A stretch of DNA of 34,786 bases, from NCBI GenBank assembly GCA_964574215.1, contig CAZNLR010000050.1, positions 1 through 34,786 of the forward strand, read 5' to 3'. The notes below the pieces were generated by a model, which searched no databases, was not told the DNA's origin, and worked only from the letters and a program-made list of their open reading frames with translations. Below are positions 8,261 to 16,811 of this stretch, piece by piece (position 1 is the first letter of the stretch; every line of letters begins with the position of its first letter). A program made the translations under genes and the position numbers. This DNA comes from GCA-2725625 sp964574215 (GTDB lineage: Bacteria; Pseudomonadota; Alphaproteobacteria; Rhodospirillales; UBA2165).

Positions 8261-8350
8261 TTAATTTATCGACAGTCTATAAATTTACACCCGTTCACAT
8301 CTTTCTTAATTAATCGACAGTCGATAAATTTACACGTGTTCATAACTTCG
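8261..8350. repeat. Two tandem 45-bp repeats, each with a 13-bp palindrome
   Basis: Units at 8261-8305 and 8306-8350 match at most positions. Each contains ATCGAC-A-GTCGAT: perfect at 8313-8325, one mismatch at 8268-8280. Each also contains a following AAATTTACAC segment, which in unit 2 forms the palindrome ACACGTGT. They lie between recX and the mechanosensitive-channel gene and look like paired operator sites, 45 bp apart, for an unidentified dimeric regulator. Confidence 0.75.
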
Positions 8351-8358
8351 TTAATGAT

Positions 8359-8380
8359 ATGACGGCTCCTTCGTCATTTT
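8359..8380 (+). terminator. Weak hairpin after recX
   Basis: ATGACG (8359-8364) pairs with CGTCAT (8372-8377) around a 7-base loop and runs into TTTT. The short stem makes a weak intrinsic terminator for recX, or part of the control region of the next gene. Confidence 0.4.
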
Positions 8381-8451
8381 AGGGTTGCATTTTGGGATAA
8401 AATTAAGTGAGTCACTGTCATTGTGATCACCCTTGGGGATAAAGAGATACC

Positions 8452-9582
8452 ATGAATTCCATGGACGAGTTTAAAGCGGTTTGGAGCAGCGATTTTTTCG
8501 GCGTGACCGTCGGTGATTTGGTCGTCGTCGGTGTCGTGCTGTTCATCTTTATTCTGATGCGCCGGTTCTTCGCCCGGACGGTCATCGACCGCCTGAAAAA
8601 ATGGACCAACTTGACCCACACCGATGTGGATGACCAAATCATCAAGGCCCTGCAACAGCCTCTGATGTTCCTGTTTTTGATCATCGGCCTGTCCTTCGCC
8701 GTTCAATGGATCGCCTTTTCGGAAGAGGTCGAGGACAATCTGGTCCAATTACTCAAATCCCTCATCGCCTTCACCATCTTTTGGACCCTCTACCGCGTGG
8801 TGGACCCGATCTCCCTGTTCTTCGACCGGTTCATAAAAAAGCTAGCGGGGCCGGTGGCCAACGAAGCCAAAAGCTATCTGCTCAAGGGTCTGAAAGTATT
8901 TATCGTCGGTTCCGGCGCCATTGCCGTGCTGGCCCAATGGGGCATCGATCCCTGGCCTTATTTTGCCGGCATCGGCGTGCTGTCCTTGCCCTTCGCCTTC
9001 GCCGCCAAGGATTCGGTGGCTAACATCTTCGGCGGCATCAAGCTGATCTTGATTGATCGGGTGTTTAAGGTGGGTGACTGGATCGAAACCCCCAGTATCG
9101 GTCACGGTACGGTGGAGGAAATTACGCTATCAACGGTTAAAATCCGCAAATTCACCAAAGCCGTTCAGACCGTTCCCAACGGCACCATCGCCAGCGAGCC
9201 GGTGACCAACTGGACCCGCATGACCAACCGGCGGATAAAGATGGATTTGGGCTTGGTCTACGGCACCACCTCGGACCAGTTTGAGCGAATCCTTAGCCGC
9301 ATCAGGGACTTCATCGCCGGGGACGAGCGGGTCGATCATGGGGTTACGGAAATGGCCCATCTGGTGCGGTTCAATGCCTCCAGCGTCGACATCAATCTTT
9401 ACTATTTCACCAAAACCACCGACTGGGTGGCCTGGCGGAAATGCGTCGAGGACCATATGCTGAATTTCATGAGGATCGTCGAGGAAGAAGGCTCCGCTTT
9501 CGCTTTTCCCTCTCAGTCGATTTATGTGGAGGGGCTCGACGAAACGATGCCAAGTCCGTCCGACCGCCCCGACGCCGGTTAG
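8452..9582 (+). CDS. MscS-family mechanosensitive ion channel
   Basis: Inner-membrane channel that opens under membrane tension to release solutes after osmotic downshock. It has 376 residues with an N-terminal hydrophobic segment (about 20-38), two more around 70-110, then the pore-lining helix and MscS beta domain from about 140 (YFAGIGVLSLPFAFAAKDSVANIFGG, RVFKVGDWIE, TVPNGTIASEPVTNWTR). The length and extra N-terminal helices are nearer YnaI/YbdG types than minimal MscS. ATG 8452 is preceded by GGGGATAAAGAGA. otsB follows 12 bases later, so the two may be cotranscribed as an osmotic-stress pair. The repeats upstream may regulate it. Confidence 0.93.
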   Translation: MNSMDEFKAVWSSDFFGVTVGDLVVVGVVLFIFILMRRFFARTVIDRLKKWTNLTHTDVDDQIIKALQQPLMFLFLIIGLSFAVQWIAFSEEVEDNLVQLLKSLIAFTIFWTLYRVVDPISLFFDRFIKKLAGPVANEAKSYLLKGLKVFIVGSGAIAVLAQWGIDPWPYFAGIGVLSLPFAFAAKDSVANIFGGIKLILIDRVFKVGDWIETPSIGHGTVEEITLSTVKIRKFTKAVQTVPNGTIASEPVTNWTRMTNRRIKMDLGLVYGTTSDQFERILSRIRDFIAGDERVDHGVTEMAHLVRFNASSVDINLYYFTKTTDWVAWRKCVEDHMLNFMRIVEEEGSAFAFPSQSIYVEGLDETMPSPSDRPDAG

Positions 9583-9594
9583 ACCCGTCCGATC

Positions 9595-10398
9595 ATGCAG
9601 CGTCCGATAATATCCCTGCCGTCCGCTTTGGAGTCCCACGACGCCATCCTCGGGCAACTAAGGGAAAAGCGCCTGGCCGTGTTCCTGGATTTCGACGGCA
9701 CTTTGGCGGCCATCGCCGACCGGCCCGAGCAGGCAAAACTTTCCGACACCATGCGGGATATCGTCCACCGTTTGGGCGATCTCTATTCCGTCGCCGTGAT
9801 CAGCGGCCGCGACCGTCCCGATGTGGAAGCCCTCGTCGATCTGGACAACCTCATCTATGCCGGCAGCCACGGGTTCGACATTTCAGGCGGCGCGGATTTG
9901 GTGGCGCATGAAGCAGGCAACGGCTTTGAAAAATTGATAAAAGACATTGGCGACCGATTGGAAAATCAACTGTCCGGGATCGACGGTTCGTTGGTGGAGC
10001 GGAAAAAATTTTCCATCGCCGTTCACTACCGGCTGGTTGCCGAAGACCAGGTGGACCGGGTCAACAAGGTGATCGACGGGTTGATGGCGGACCATCCGAA
10101 TCTTGGCCTGATTGTCGGCAAAAAAATATTCGATATTCTGCCACCGGTCGATTGGGACAAGGGCCGCGCCGTTCTGTGGCTGCTGGATAGATTGGAACCA
10201 GACGATCGGACGGTCCTGCCGGTTTATATCGGCGACGATGTGACCGACGAAGCGGCATTCGAGGCCTTGGCCGATACCGGCGTCTGCATTTGCGTGCACG
10301 GCGAAAATGACGACCGGACGACTTGGGCGGATTATTCCGTCCGAAACACCGAAGAAGTTGGCGCCTTTTTGTCGCTGCTGGTCGAACTGGACCGCTAA
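9595..10398 (+). CDS. otsB: Trehalose-6-phosphate phosphatase
   Basis: HAD-superfamily phosphatase that removes the phosphate from trehalose-6-phosphate, the last step of OtsAB trehalose synthesis. It has 267 residues. HAD motif I is DFDGT at residues 32-36 (first Asp the nucleophile), motif II ISGRDRPDVE, and the C-terminal motif IGDDVTDEAAFEAL binds magnesium. The cap domain lies between these. The gene is 12 bases after the channel gene on the same strand. otsA, its usual partner, is not in the window. Both trehalose and an MscS channel serve osmotic balance, so co-regulation is plausible. Confidence 0.93.
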   Translation: MQRPIISLPSALESHDAILGQLREKRLAVFLDFDGTLAAIADRPEQAKLSDTMRDIVHRLGDLYSVAVISGRDRPDVEALVDLDNLIYAGSHGFDISGGADLVAHEAGNGFEKLIKDIGDRLENQLSGIDGSLVERKKFSIAVHYRLVAEDQVDRVNKVIDGLMADHPNLGLIVGKKIFDILPPVDWDKGRAVLWLLDRLEPDDRTVLPVYIGDDVTDEAAFEALADTGVCICVHGENDDRTTWADYSVRNTEEVGAFLSLLVELDR

Positions 10399-10479
10399 AC
10401 TGAACTCTATAAGCTTGTATTTGAATCCGTCCTCTCCCATTATCCCGCCAAACCAAATCACACCGGAGCCGCACCGTTC

Positions 10480-10875
10480 ATGTCAGCAAATGCAATTAAA
10501 GTCGAAATAGCACCCGGCGAACTGATCGATAAGATCACCATTCTCGATATCAAATCAGAAAGAATTGACGATCCCGACAAATTGAAAAACGTCAGACATG
10601 AATTGGCCATCCTGAAAACGACCCAGGAAGATTCCATGCCGTCCTCCCCTGAACTGGACGAACTGACGGCCGGATTGAAAGCGGTCAATGAAAAGCTCTG
10701 GGTGATCGAGGACGATATCCGTCTCTGTGAAGGCGCCAAGGATTTCGGCGAGAAATTCATCGAACTGGCGCGTGCCGTCTATGTCACCAACGACGAACGC
10801 GCGCGGCTTAAACGCGAGGTCAACGAACTATTGGGCTCGGCCATCGTCGAGGAAAAATCCTACAAACCCTATTAA
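10480..10875 (+). CDS. DUF6165-like protein of unknown function
   Basis: 131-residue soluble, charged, mostly helical protein. The N-terminal block APGELIDKITILDIKSERIDD and the following KLKNVRHELAIL resemble the DUF6165 family, an assignment made from memory of that signature. No signal peptide, membrane segment or catalytic motif is visible. It follows otsB after 81 bases and precedes a LysE-type exporter. Function is not known. Confidence 0.75.
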   Translation: MSANAIKVEIAPGELIDKITILDIKSERIDDPDKLKNVRHELAILKTTQEDSMPSSPELDELTAGLKAVNEKLWVIEDDIRLCEGAKDFGEKFIELARAVYVTNDERARLKREVNELLGSAIVEEKSYKPY

Positions 10876-10923
10876 AAATGGATTTGCGTCGCTATGGTAT
10901 CCGGCCACAACTTAGGCTAGGCC

Positions 10924-11547
10924 ATGAGCGTTGATTTTTTTGTTACCTCTTTGATCGTTGTTTTGATTCCGGGAACCGGGGTTATCTATACCCTTTCCAT
11001 AGGTATCTTTCGCGGGTCTGTGGCCAGTGTTTTTGCGGCCTTCGGCTGCACCTTGGGAATTCTGCCCCATATCACGGCGAGCGTTTTGGGCCTCGCCGCT
11101 ATCCTCCATGCCAGCGCCGTCGCCTTCCAGGTGGTGAAATTCGCGGGCGTTGCCTATCTCTTTTATTTGGCCTGGGGAATTTGGCGGGATTCCGGCAAGC
11201 TGGCGATCACCGATCCCAATGAAAAGAGCGGCGGGGAAACCGGATACTGGCAAATAGTGGTCCGGGGCTTTTTGATCAATATTCTGAACCCCAAGCTTTC
11301 CGTCTTTTTTCTGGCGTTCCTGCCTCAGTTTATCCCGGCGGGGATCACCAACCCCCTGCCCATGATGATCGGGCTTGGCGCCATCTTTATGCTGATGACG
11401 TTTGTTATATTTGTCGGCTACGGCTTTGGCGCCTCCTATGTCCGTTCCTACGTTCTGTCGTCGCCGAAAATTATGACTTGGGTGCGGGGCTCCTTCGCTG
11501 CCGCCTTTGCTGGTTTCGGGGTGAAGTTGGCCCTCACAGATCGATAA
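10924..11547 (+). CDS. LysE/RhtB-family exporter
   Basis: Inner-membrane amino-acid or metabolite exporter of the LysE superfamily. It has 207 residues with about six membrane helices. Family blocks are the N-terminal VLIPGTGVIYTLSIGIFRG, LPHITASVLGLAAIL, FAGVAYLFYLAWGIWR and FLINILNPKLSVFFLAFLPQF. The start at 10924 has TAGG upstream. The family exports lysine, arginine, threonine, homoserine and others; the substrate cannot be called. A GST gene follows 22 bases later with its own strong ribosome site. Confidence 0.92.
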   Translation: MSVDFFVTSLIVVLIPGTGVIYTLSIGIFRGSVASVFAAFGCTLGILPHITASVLGLAAILHASAVAFQVVKFAGVAYLFYLAWGIWRDSGKLAITDPNEKSGGETGYWQIVVRGFLINILNPKLSVFFLAFLPQFIPAGITNPLPMMIGLGAIFMLMTFVIFVGYGFGASYVRSYVLSSPKIMTWVRGSFAAAFAGFGVKLALTDR

Positions 11548-11569
11548 GAAAACCACTTGGGAGGGGAAA

Positions 11570-12403
11570 ATGTCCCTAACGCTCTACCATTTCAACAATT
11601 CCGTCTGTTCCCAGAAAATCCGTATGGTGCTGAAGGAAAAGGCGGTCACCGACTGGGAAAGCAAGGAGGTGGACCTGTTCAAAAGCGAGCAGTTCGATCC
11701 CGAATATCTTAAGCTCAATCCCAAGGGTGTGGTGCCGACCCTGGTCCATGACGGCAACGTTATGACCGAATCCACCTTGATCGCGGAGTATCTGGACGAG
11801 ACCTTTCCCGATCCGCCGTTGAAACCGGCCGAACCCGCCGAGCGGGCCCAGATGCGGCTTTACTCCAAGGCCTGTGACGAAGGCCTCCATCAGGGCGTTG
11901 CCGTGCTTTCCTATTCCGCCATGTTTATGGACCGCTTACGGAAAATGTCCCGCGACGAGCTGTTGGAACATCTCAGCCATGTTATCGATCTGGAGCGGCG
12001 GGACCGCCAGACCGCTGTCTATGATCACGGTGAGAAGGCCCCCCATGTCTACCGCGGCACGGTGGCTTATGAAAAAATCTTCCAGAAGATCAATAAGGCT
12101 TTATCGGATGGCCGGGAGTGGCTGACCGGTGGAATGTATTCTTTGGCGGAGATCAACTTGGCACCCTATTTTGTCCGCCTGGAGTACATGAATCTGCTGG
12201 ATGTCTGGACCGGTGACCGGCCCGACGTGACCGCCTGGTTCGACCGGGTTAAGGCGCGGCCGACTTTCCAGACGGAAGTGGTCGATTGGGTCCATGATGA
12301 GGAATGGGCGGAGATGAACGATGCCGGCAGCCGCATCAAACCCCAGATCGCCGAGTTCCGGGACCAGTATCTGGCCACCGACAAGGGTGCGCAGATTTTT
12401 TGA
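11570..12403 (+). CDS. Glutathione S-transferase family protein
   Basis: Predicted cytoplasmic GST, 277 residues. The N-terminal thioredoxin-like domain (1-80) contains HFNNSVCSQKIRMVLKEK, where S12 or C14 may be the thiol-activating residue. The cis-proline motif is GVVPTLVHDG, and EST in VMTESTLI is the glutathione gamma-glutamyl-binding turn. An all-helical C-terminal domain covers about 90-240. It is longer than the usual 200-220 residues because of inserted sequence around 120-165, which recalls GDAP1-like or beta-etherase-like GSTs. A strong GGGAGGGG precedes the ATG. The substrate is not known. Confidence 0.88.
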   Translation: MSLTLYHFNNSVCSQKIRMVLKEKAVTDWESKEVDLFKSEQFDPEYLKLNPKGVVPTLVHDGNVMTESTLIAEYLDETFPDPPLKPAEPAERAQMRLYSKACDEGLHQGVAVLSYSAMFMDRLRKMSRDELLEHLSHVIDLERRDRQTAVYDHGEKAPHVYRGTVAYEKIFQKINKALSDGREWLTGGMYSLAEINLAPYFVRLEYMNLLDVWTGDRPDVTAWFDRVKARPTFQTEVVDWVHDEEWAEMNDAGSRIKPQIAEFRDQYLATDKGAQIF

Positions 12404-12421
12404 ACGGTAATTCGGGCAACG

Positions 12422-13180
12422 ATGCAGCAAGCCAAATACGATACGATTGGCCGCAACTACTGCGCCGTGAGGCAATCCGATAAGCGCATACGACGAAATA
12501 TCGAGGCCCAGCTGATTGGACTCCGAACGATATTAAACGTGGGCGCGGGGGCCGGATCGTACGAATCTCCAGATTTCGACTGCATCGCCTTGGAGCCTTC
12601 GCTTCATATGATTGCCCAGAGAAACGGCGACGCCGCACCATGTGTTTGCGGGCAAGCAGAAGAGTTGCCATTTCCCGAAAATTCTTTCGACGTCGCACAG
12701 GCAATTTTGACTGTGCATCATTGGGGCTCCCTGGCGAAGGGCATCGACGAAATGAAACGGGTCGCTAAAAAGCGGATTGTCGTTTTGACTTGGGATCCGG
12801 AATACGGGGACAACTTCTGGCTGTTACGCGACTACCTGCCGCAAATGATGTCGTTCGATATAGCTCGTTTTCCGCCCATTGATCTACTAACCGCCAATTT
12901 CGAGTCAACGAAAGTGATAGAGATTCCGGTTCCCCATGATTGCACCGACGGCTTCCTCAGCGCTTATTGGCGGCGGCCAGAAGCTTATCTGGATAAAACC
13001 GTTCGGCAGGGTATTTCATCTTTTCAGCAAATTGCCGAATCAGAACTGGAGGACGGACTTCGCCGCCTTCAAGACGACCTCGAATCCGGCGAATGGCGCC
13101 AACGATACGACGATCTTTTGGATTTTGACGAACTGGATATCGGGTTCAGGCTCGTCGTTGGCGAACTTACAGTACAATGA
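12422..13180 (+). CDS. Class I SAM-dependent methyltransferase (UbiE/type 11-like)
   Basis: 252-residue protein with a Rossmann-type methyltransferase core: motif I at ILNVGAGAGSYE (about residues 37-48), acidic end of strand 2 in CIALEPS, motif for the adenine in CGQAEELPFPENSFDVAQ, and motif IV/V HHWGSLAKGIDEMKRVAKK. The C-terminal third has WRRPEAYLD, seen in methyltransferase type 11 proteins. It lies 18 bases after the GST stop with only a weak ribosome site. By eye it and the next gene are somewhat more AT-rich than their neighbours, which hints at a separate origin. The substrate is not known. Confidence 0.85.
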   Translation: MQQAKYDTIGRNYCAVRQSDKRIRRNIEAQLIGLRTILNVGAGAGSYESPDFDCIALEPSLHMIAQRNGDAAPCVCGQAEELPFPENSFDVAQAILTVHHWGSLAKGIDEMKRVAKKRIVVLTWDPEYGDNFWLLRDYLPQMMSFDIARFPPIDLLTANFESTKVIEIPVPHDCTDGFLSAYWRRPEAYLDKTVRQGISSFQQIAESELEDGLRRLQDDLESGEWRQRYDDLLDFDELDIGFRLVVGELTVQ

Positions 13181-13240
13181 TGGATTTAACGGTCTAGTTG
13201 GCTTTAACCCGTCCCGGTTGATAAAAAGTGTTACCCGGCT

Positions 13241-13264
13241 AAAAATACGTCCATATGTATTTTT
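13241..13264. repeat. AT-rich inverted repeat between methyltransferase and small hypothetical gene
   Basis: AAAAATAC (13241-13248) and GTATTTTT (13257-13264) form an 8-bp, mostly A-T stem. It could be a weak terminator for the methyltransferase gene or a regulator site for the next one. The whole 13181-13317 gap is AT-rich with no gene visible. Confidence 0.35.
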
Positions 13265-13317
13265 TAATAATTCTAATCTCCTTGAAAACTCGATAATTCG
13301 TCAATAAATACAAACCT

Positions 13318-13734
13318 ATGGCTTACGACTATTACATCGATAAAGAGATTAATTGCGTTTTCGCCAGACATGTGGGCGACATGGTTAGAGGGGAAATCGA
13401 GCTTCAACTGGATGAAATGTTCGCCAACTCCGATTTTGAGCCCGGTTTGAATATTTTTCGGGATATGAGGGATGCAAATTTACCCGACTATCTCAAATAC
13501 AAAAATTTCATCAAATGGGCCCCCAACAATATTCCTAGGATCGATCGCAATTTGGGCATTTGTAAAATCGCTTGGGTCGTGCTGCCCGGCGACGGCTATA
13601 TAAAGACCCACCAAATGCGGCTGGCGCACCGGTTCGACGACAGCCCGGTGCAGCGGCATGAATTCATCGACCTGATCGAAGCCAGGAACTGGCTGGATAT
13701 TCCACCAGAGTACGAAATAAAAACTACGAAATAA
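13318..13734 (+). CDS. Small hypothetical protein, STAS/SpoIIAA-like pattern
   Basis: 138-residue soluble protein that I cannot assign with certainty. The pattern YYIDKEINCVFARHVGDMVRGEIELQLDEM followed by FEPGLNIFRDMRDA resembles a group of short proteobacterial proteins with a SpoIIAA/STAS-like fold, where a strand-helix-strand repeat ends in a conserved Asp. No signal peptide or membrane segment is visible. It has no strong ribosome site. It is convergent with the flavoprotein gene, whose stop is 21 bases away. Confidence 0.7.
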   Translation: MAYDYYIDKEINCVFARHVGDMVRGEIELQLDEMFANSDFEPGLNIFRDMRDANLPDYLKYKNFIKWAPNNIPRIDRNLGICKIAWVVLPGDGYIKTHQMRLAHRFDDSPVQRHEFIDLIEARNWLDIPPEYEIKTTK

Positions 13735-13755
13735 AAGTTAATTACCAGCCAGCGG

Positions 13756-15441
13756 TTAATCCGCTGCAGGATCGGTATAGAAGCCGATGTCGCCGTTCCG
13801 TTCCAATTCCAGACGCGTCACCGACCGCCAGTTGCGGTCATCGGTATCCTCGAAGTCCAGACGATAGTGCGCGCCGCGGCTTTCCCGCCGGTTCAGGGCG
13901 GCGGTTCCCAGAAGCCGCCCCAGCAAGGATAGATTCTGTATAGAGAGTGCGCTTTCCAATTCCTGGCCGAGAATTTTGGCCGAGCCTTGAGCCTCATCGG
14001 ACAAACGCATTTGGGGAACATCCTCTTCCTCTATACGTTTAAATTCATTGATTGCCTCACGGCATTTGTCCGCCGTCCGGATGGGACCCAGCTTTTCATG
14101 GGCCAGCATGCGGCAGGCCAGCCGGATCTCGGACTGCAAGGGCCCTTCCCGACGCCCCATTAATCCTTCCAGCCACTCGGCGGCATCCTCCGGAATATCA
14201 CCAGGTAGCGGGTCTTCTTTTTGGCCGGCGATTACAGCGGCGGCTTTTCCCGCTCTTCGCCCAAACACCAGTGACGCCGAAAGGGCCGAGCCGCCGATGC
14301 GGTTGCCGCCATGAATGCCGCCCGCTGTTTCGCCAGCCGCCCACAGACCATCCACGGGCGTTCTGCCGTCCACGTCTATTTTGAGCCCGCCCAGCCAAGT
14401 ATGCGACCCCGGCGCCACTTCCAGAGGTGTTTCGGTAATATCGATACCCCGATGCAGGCAGGTCTTGTAAACATGGGGGATCATCTTTTGGATGGTTTCC
14501 AGGGGAATTTTGGTGGCGTCCATGTAAATGCCGCCGGTGAGCCCCGCCCGGCCCGCATGAATTTCCTTGGCCATGGCCAGGATGACTTCCGAGCGGGTGG
14601 ACTTTTCCGCTGTCTCCGGGAAATAACGTTTGAGAAATTCCTCCCCTTCCTGGTTGCGGAATACGGCGCCGGCATTGATAAAGCCCGTCGGATGGGGCGC
14701 AAACCCGAAAAGTTCCTCGGGCGAGCAGCACATGGCCTGGAAATCGATCATCTCGATTCCCAGCAGCGGGCAGCCCGCCCTGAACCCCAGGACGTAGCCG
14801 TCGCCGGTCACCTGGGGCGGGTTGTCGTTGACGTAAAACAAACCGCTGCCGCCGCCGGTGCAGAGGATGACTTCCTTGGCGCCATAGGCCACCAAATTCC
14901 CTTCCCCGTAATCAACGCCCCACGCCCCGACAACCATATCGCCGTCTTTGATGAGATCGACGACGGAAACCAAAGAGTGTTTTTTGATGCGGTCATCGCC
15001 CCGCAGCTTCTGCGACAAAACCTTGGTCACCATGTTGCCCGTGGTGTCGTAATGATGAACGGCGCGGGGCACCGAATGGTTGGGGAAGAGCTTGAGATCC
15101 AATTCACCTTCTTCATCGGTGACGAATTCGGCGCCCCAGCTTTGCATATCCTTCACGACCTGAATAATATCCTGCGTCCAGACCCGGGCTAGTTCGGGGT
15201 CGATCAATTCACCGCCGTGCTCGAGGATTTCGGCCAGGTGCTGTTCCGGGCTGTCCCCCGGTCCCATGGCAGCGGCGAAGCCACCTCTAGCCACCGTCGT
15301 GGTGCCGCTGGTGGCACGGCCTTTGGTGGCCTGGATGACGTTGACGCCCGCTTCGGCGCATTCGAACGCGGCCAGGGTCGCCGCCGCGCCGCCGCCGACG
15401 ATCAGTACATCGGTCTGGTAGTTTCGTATTTCGAGACTCAT
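13756..15441 (-). CDS. FAD-dependent oxidoreductase, fumarate reductase/SdhA flavoprotein-type
   Basis: 561-residue flavoprotein of the FrdA/SdhA/NadB superfamily. The dinucleotide-binding motif VGGGAAATLAAFECAEAG lies at residues 15-32, TSGTTTVARGG follows at about 44-54, and the second FAD motif GLWAAGETAGGIHGGNRIGGSAL is near the C-terminal third, followed by a helical tail domain. It lacks the histidine that carries covalent FAD in SdhA/FrdA (Thr in that segment), so FAD is probably bound noncovalently as in L-aspartate oxidase. Its ATG overlaps the stop of the upstream UPF0261 gene in an ATGA, so the two are translationally coupled. No iron-sulfur or membrane subunit is adjacent. The substrate is not known. 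Confidence 0.88.
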   Translation of the reverse strand: MSLEIRNYQTDVLIVGGGAAATLAAFECAEAGVNVIQATKGRATSGTTTVARGGFAAAMGPGDSPEQHLAEILEHGGELIDPELARVWTQDIIQVVKDMQSWGAEFVTDEEGELDLKLFPNHSVPRAVHHYDTTGNMVTKVLSQKLRGDDRIKKHSLVSVVDLIKDGDMVVGAWGVDYGEGNLVAYGAKEVILCTGGGSGLFYVNDNPPQVTGDGYVLGFRAGCPLLGIEMIDFQAMCCSPEELFGFAPHPTGFINAGAVFRNQEGEEFLKRYFPETAEKSTRSEVILAMAKEIHAGRAGLTGGIYMDATKIPLETIQKMIPHVYKTCLHRGIDITETPLEVAPGSHTWLGGLKIDVDGRTPVDGLWAAGETAGGIHGGNRIGGSALSASLVFGRRAGKAAAVIAGQKEDPLPGDIPEDAAEWLEGLMGRREGPLQSEIRLACRMLAHEKLGPIRTADKCREAINEFKRIEEEDVPQMRLSDEAQGSAKILGQELESALSIQNLSLLGRLLGTAALNRRESRGAHYRLDFEDTDDRNWRSVTRLELERNGDIGFYTDPAAD

Positions 15442-16679
15442 GATTTCATCAAACTCAGAAATTCATCGACGCAGGCGTCGGCAAATTCGTCATCATTGAT
15501 GTGCAGGTCCAGTTCCTTGATGGCGCCGTGGGTCAGGTTGGCGCGGATGGCGTCGGTGAAATGCTGATCGGTTTCAGGCTGCAACCACTGGCCAATTTCA
15601 TTGCCCGCGATATTCTGGGTCTTGCGGATGATGTGTTGGCTGAACCCTTTGGTGGGAATCATCACCGTCACCGGCCCCTTGGCTTTATTGAGGCGCTCCG
15701 CCATCATCTCGCCCAACTGGGTCATTTCGTCGGCATTGGTCCGCATCAGCAGGATTTCCACGTTGTATTGATAGAACTCCCGGTCGTGGAATCTCTGCGG
15801 GCATTCGCCCACCCACCAGTTGGTGTGATCGATTGCGCCGGGCACCACCACCTGGGGCAATCCGGCCGCGCCCGCCTGGGTCAGGCGGTTGTCGCCCGGC
15901 CGATAGACGCCGTCGTTGATCAGATCGATCAGTTCGGACGTGGTGATATCGATGACCCCTGCCAGCTCCTTCCGCCCCGCCAGATTTTCCAGCGCCTTGC
16001 CGCCGGGTCCCGAGGCGTGAAAATGCATGACCTCGAAATCCAGGGCCTCCAGCCGGTCGGTCACCCGATCGACGCATTTCTGCAGATTGCCGAAGGAAGA
16101 CACGCCGATCAGGGGTGTGGTGTCTTTGGGACGGGTTTGCCGGTCCCGCCAGATGCGGGCCATGCCCGTCACGGCATGAGCGGCGTTCTCCATCACCGCC
16201 TTGGTGATGCGGTTGAGGACGATATCGCTGATGGTGGGATACATGGCGATGTCGCTTTCCGCCACATACCATTGCACGGCCGTCGTCGCCGCCACGGGCG
16301 TCACCATAACCTTGGGGAACAAGGGCGGCAGCGCGCGCATCATGGCGCAAAAAACCGTGCAGCCGTTGGCCCCGCCGACACCGATCACGCCGTCGATTTC
16401 ACCACGATCGAACTTTTCGTTGATTGCCTTGATGCCGCCCTTGATCATAGTTTCGGCGGCCTCGGCGCGCTCCATCTCCGCCAGTGCGTTCCACGTTGAA
16501 CCCGATAGTTTTGCCACCTCACCACCGGCCAGGTCGGCGCCGGACTTGTCATGGGGTTTCAGTGACATGTCGATCAGCCAGGGTTCGGCTCCGGCTTCTC
16601 TCAAAACTCCGGACAAATAAGCGGCGGCGTCATCCTTGCTGTCGAGCGTAACCAGAACGGCAATATTAGTATTGGCCAT
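15438..16679 (-). CDS. Tm-1-like / UPF0261 family ATP-binding protein
   Basis: 413-residue cytoplasmic protein of the UPF0261/Tm-1 N-terminal domain family, whose plant member Tm-1 binds ATP. Recognisable blocks are VLVTLDSKDDAAAYL at the N-terminus, GVIGVGGANGCTVFCAMMRALP (nucleotide-binding-type loop), VMVTPVAATTAVQWYV, PLIGVSSFGN, VVPGAIDHTNWW and MIPTKGFS near the C-terminus. The start at 16679 is preferred over 16691 because GGGGAGGA lies directly before it. It is the first gene of a two-gene unit with the flavoprotein and is divergent from an SDR gene. Family members occur with catabolic genes, but the reaction is unknown. Confidence 0.88.
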   Translation of the reverse strand: MANTNIAVLVTLDSKDDAAAYLSGVLREAGAEPWLIDMSLKPHDKSGADLAGGEVAKLSGSTWNALAEMERAEAAETMIKGGIKAINEKFDRGEIDGVIGVGGANGCTVFCAMMRALPPLFPKVMVTPVAATTAVQWYVAESDIAMYPTISDIVLNRITKAVMENAAHAVTGMARIWRDRQTRPKDTTPLIGVSSFGNLQKCVDRVTDRLEALDFEVMHFHASGPGGKALENLAGRKELAGVIDITTSELIDLINDGVYRPGDNRLTQAGAAGLPQVVVPGAIDHTNWWVGECPQRFHDREFYQYNVEILLMRTNADEMTQLGEMMAERLNKAKGPVTVMIPTKGFSQHIIRKTQNIAGNEIGQWLQPETDQHFTDAIRANLTHGAIKELDLHINDDEFADACVDEFLSLMKS

Positions 16680-16811
16680 GTTCCTCCCCATTTTGTTTTG
16701 TCCACTCTAGCGAATCGCTGCCGGAATGAAATAACATATTTCTTGCAATCGCAGGTTCGACCGTTACAACCTGCGCCATCAAATTAAGAACAATCATTTT
16801 GGGGAAAGAAC

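Noticed and set aside
14311..15192. 293-codon plus-strand frame within the flavoprotein gene
   Set aside because: It is the antisense shadow of a clear FAD-enzyme gene and has no family features.
15501..16499. 332-codon plus-strand frame within the UPF0261 gene
   Set aside because: Antisense shadow; composition (His, Gly, Arg rich) is typical of reversed GC-rich coding sequence.
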